Source of the DNA: Paraburkholderia mimosarum LMG 23256 = NBRC 106338
GTDB lineage: Bacteria > Pseudomonadota > Gammaproteobacteria > Burkholderiales > Burkholderiaceae
Assembly: GCF_000739815.1 (NCBI RefSeq)
Contig: NZ_BBJJ01000028.1
Coordinates: forward strand, 32,846 to 96,845
Direction of reading: 5' to 3'
DNA: 64,000 nucleotides
Shown here: in pieces, positions 61,772 to 64,000 of the stretch
Position numbering within the stretch: the stretch's first letter is position 1
How the letters are laid out: each line of letters opens with the position of its first letter
Notes under the pieces: model-generated
Told to the model about the DNA's origin: nothing
Seen by the model: the letters and a program-made list of their open reading frames with translations, nothing else
Databases searched by the model: none
Translations under genes and position numbers: made by a program

Positions 61772-63646
61772 CTAGTTGGAATCCTTCAATGGCGGGCGGC
61801 GCCTCTCTTCCGTTGTGAACTGTAAGCCCACCGCGTTAGTGGAATTCTGGACGGCCACGTGCGCGGAAGATTGGCTCATCCGCTGAAGTTCCCGACGCGC
61901 CAATGTCTTCTCGATGAAATTGGCAGGGCATTCCATGCTTGCGGCTTCGAAATTCCGACGTGCCCCCGCTTGATCGTCATGAGCCAGTAACCATTCACCA
62001 AGATAGGCATTGGTCTCGCACATTCGGTTTCTGCGCTCTTTCTCGCTCCTGTCCGCCGCGGACAGCAACGCGGTGACGGTAGATCTACCCGTGTAGAGCG
62101 CCAGTACGGGATACGGCCAGCGACTGGAATCAAGATTGCCCACTTGCTCGTCAAGCTCCGCACCGTGTTCTGCAGACAGCTTAAGAGCAATAATGTGGCG
62201 CCAGATGTCGACATAGTACGGTTGGCCATCGCCTTTTTGTATTTTCCCTCTGCGATACAAATCCTGCCACTTAGCGAGGTCCGCATCGGCCCGGCGAAAA
62301 TCGCCGGTATAGAAGTTCAGCTGCGCACGGCCGTAGAGGAGACCATCATCGAACGGTGCGGAATGACTCACGATTTCGTAATCGTGCGCGGCATCGTCAT
62401 ATTGGCCGAGCGTGGTCTCGTCGTCAGCGAGATAGCAGCGGGTGTTCGTATCATTGGGGTCCGCTTGCAGGATCAACCGGTAATCCACGATCGCCGATGC
62501 ATAGTCCCCAAGTTGCTCAAGAGAGATCGCACGTTCCTGACGCAGTGAAATCACGTCTGGCATAAGTTTAATCACCTGTGAAAGGTCATCAACGGACCGC
62601 TGAACGTTCCCGGAATGAACAAGGGTACGAGCTCTGAGCACGTATCCACGCGCGGACGTGGGAGCGAGACGAATCGATTCCGTGAAGTCGGCAATCGCGT
62701 CGCTGTAGTCTCCTTGATGATCGTACGCGATTCCACGTAACCGGTGCAGCATATCGTTTTGCGGATCAAGGACAATCGCATTGGAATAGTCTGAAATGGC
62801 CTGTGTCCAGTTCCCCATGTCGGAATATGTGTGCGCTCGTTGTTCGAAGATCCAGGCTTCGGTGGGCCGCGACTTCAACGCAGATGTGAAAGCTACTATC
62901 GATTCAGAATACCTGCGCTGCTTATGCAGGACCATGGCAAGCGCCAGCGTTGCATCGGTATCGCTAGGCGCAAGTTCCAATGCGGTCGTGAATTCAGACT
63001 TGGCTTCGAACAACATGCCGAGGTCATCGAAGACACCGCCTTTACCCACATGGCCCTGAGGGCTAGTTGGTGCCAGCGCCAACACAGTGTCGTAGTCATG
63101 GAGCGCGCTCGCCGCGTCGCCGTTGAGGCGGTATGCGTTACCCCGAGCGATATATATATCTACACGCCGATCTCCGCTATCGATCGCATGCGTGAGGTCC
63201 TCAATTGCTACGTCGAACCGTTTGCTTCCCAGCATCAGGTTGCCGCGATTCAAACGAGCCGGGACGTCGTTCGGGTCGAGTTGGATAGCGTCCGAAAAGT
63301 CTTGCGCGGCCGCATCAACGTTGCCTGCCTTCCAGTACGCAAGACCACGATTGTTGAACGCTGGCGCAGTACGATGTATGTCCAGACAACGGCTGTACTC
63401 CTGTATGGAGTCGAGATACCGCTTCGCCTTGAAAGCCCGCCTGCCGTTCTGGAAATATAAGCCAGATCTTGCTGCAGCCGGGAGGACGGGATCGTTGCTG
63501 ATGTCAGTGCCAAAGACCGCAATCGCTTGTGAGTTGTGACGATAGCGCAGGAACTCGTCGCTAATATCGATGGGTCGGATGAGGTTGGCAACCGCGGAGG
63601 CGCTAGCCATCCAAGTTGCGAGAAGCAATATTTGGCGAACCTTCAT
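61772..63646 (-). CDS. Exported TPR-repeat protein (624 aa)
   Basis: Signal peptide MKVRQILLLATWMASASAVA is followed by more than ten TPR motifs (examples: FNNRGLAYWKAGNVDAAAQD, FSDAIQLDPND, ARGNAYRLNGDAASALHDYD, ...RGIAYDHQGDYSDAIADFTE). The region after about residue 430 is less regular, with a hydrophobic helical stretch. It is visibly less GC-rich than its neighbours. It probably mediates protein contacts in the periplasm. It lies 387 bp downstream of the other two repeat-protein genes on the same strand and is flanked by a repeated element, which suggests it was added to the locus as a unit. Confidence 0.78.
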   Translation of the reverse strand: MKVRQILLLATWMASASAVANLIRPIDISDEFLRYRHNSQAIAVFGTDISNDPVLPAAARSGLYFQNGRRAFKAKRYLDSIQEYSRCLDIHRTAPAFNNRGLAYWKAGNVDAAAQDFSDAIQLDPNDVPARLNRGNLMLGSKRFDVAIEDLTHAIDSGDRRVDIYIARGNAYRLNGDAASALHDYDTVLALAPTSPQGHVGKGGVFDDLGMLFEAKSEFTTALELAPSDTDATLALAMVLHKQRRYSESIVAFTSALKSRPTEAWIFEQRAHTYSDMGNWTQAISDYSNAIVLDPQNDMLHRLRGIAYDHQGDYSDAIADFTESIRLAPTSARGYVLRARTLVHSGNVQRSVDDLSQVIKLMPDVISLRQERAISLEQLGDYASAIVDYRLILQADPNDTNTRCYLADDETTLGQYDDAAHDYEIVSHSAPFDDGLLYGRAQLNFYTGDFRRADADLAKWQDLYRRGKIQKGDGQPYYVDIWRHIIALKLSAEHGAELDEQVGNLDSSRWPYPVLALYTGRSTVTALLSAADRSEKERRNRMCETNAYLGEWLLAHDDQAGARRNFEAASMECPANFIEKTLARRELQRMSQSSAHVAVQNSTNAVGLQFTTEERRRPPLKDSN

Positions 63647-64000
63647 TTCTCAGTGAACAATTCAAGAACCTAAGCCGACCGAAAAGAGCCGAACCCAGTG
63701 GACCTGTGGCTGGTGGCTAGCTAGGGCGGCCACTTTCCGCCCACGGATACATCCAAGGTCACTCTGACGATTTCGACACGTGTGCAGGATCGAATTGTCA
63801 GCAATCTTGCGCAGCCTGTCGAGTGTCCGAAACTGGCCGCGCTGCGCCCTACGACCGAGCACGATGATCGTCTTGGACGCGACTCATGCAAACCGCATAA
63901 ATCGACCCTGAAGGTACAGGCGCGGATAGCGAAAGCGCACATTCGCATCGTCATTAGAGGCGAGTCCTGTTGGGCTTGGCGACTATCTCGCCTAAATTCT
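63647..64000. other. Right-end intergenic stretch, holds repeat copy 2
   Basis: About 354 bp up to the window edge. It contains the repeat copy at 63794-63906. No gene was recognised here. Confidence 0.5.
63794..63906. repeat. Diverged direct repeat flanking the TPR gene, copy 2
   Basis: About 113 bp in the same orientation as copy 1 at 61598-61709. The alignment shares the order ATTGT, CTGGCCG, GACCGAGCACGAT, GATCG, TCATGCAA, GCATAA. It may be an old repetitive intergenic element of the genome. Confidence 0.6.

Overview
The window reads as high-GC betaproteobacterial DNA, most likely from the Burkholderiaceae (Burkholderia, Paraburkholderia, Caballeronia or Cupriavidus). The clues are GC-rich third positions, protein families typical of that group, and a toluene/phenol catabolic layout like those described for Ralstonia pickettii PKO1, Cupriavidus metallidurans CH34 and Burkholderia JS150. 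The species cannot be fixed from the window. No rRNA, tRNA, CRISPR array or intact insertion sequence was seen.

Layout. (1) 1-5.2 kb: ABC uptake genes next to an aldehyde dehydrogenase and a DHDPS-family lyase, a likely sugar-acid or hydroxy-acid locus whose two transcription units share a GntR-type operator. (2) 5.4-23.5 kb: ordinary accessory metabolism: AraC and LysR regulators, DMT and MFS transporters, a flavin reductase-like protein, a DUF1445 hydro-lyase, a secreted repeat-rich protein, an orphan PstS-like protein, a CelD-type acetyltransferase behind a broken methyltransferase, a BigR/YeeE sulfur locus, and a DUF1326-DUF2182 pair. (3) 23.7-48.1 kb: a complete aromatic catabolic island. 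(4) 48.5-50.1 kb: a small barrel protein and a scrambled cytochrome P450 pseudogene. (5) 50.3-53.6 kb: a bufferin (BufABC-DoxX) metal-stress operon that ends in an NrsF anti-sigma gene with no sigma gene beside it. (6) 53.7-56.5 kb: TetR, a thioredoxin-reductase-like flavoprotein and a frameshifted methyltransferase. (7) 56.9-63.6 kb: three exported Sel1/TPR repeat proteins, the last flanked by two copies of a diverged 112-bp repeat.

How the catabolic island works. On the + strand, tmoABCDEF encodes a four-component toluene/benzene monooxygenase, followed by a TbuT-like sigma-54 activator. Facing it on the - strand is a roughly 14.7-kb run: dmpK-L-M-N-(extra ORF)-O-P phenol hydroxylase, a 2Fe-2S ferredoxin, catechol 2,3-dioxygenase, a GlcG-like protein, the full meta-cleavage lower pathway (dmpC, E, F, G, H, 4-oxalocrotonate tautomerase, hydroxymuconic semialdehyde hydrolase) and a TodX/FadL porin. 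A second sigma-54 activator (DmpR type) is divergent from dmpK and overlaps a GntR gene resembling the AphS/PhcS repressors. Together they would take benzene or toluene through phenols and catechols to pyruvate and acetyl-CoA. Sigma-54 -24/-12 elements are visible before both tmoA and dmpK, with palindromic candidate activator sites upstream.

The items most worth checking are the orphan NrsF with a SigF-like promoter in the bufferin operon, the P450 with an inverted internal segment, the additional small gene wedged between dmpN and dmpO, and the exported Sel1/TPR cluster.
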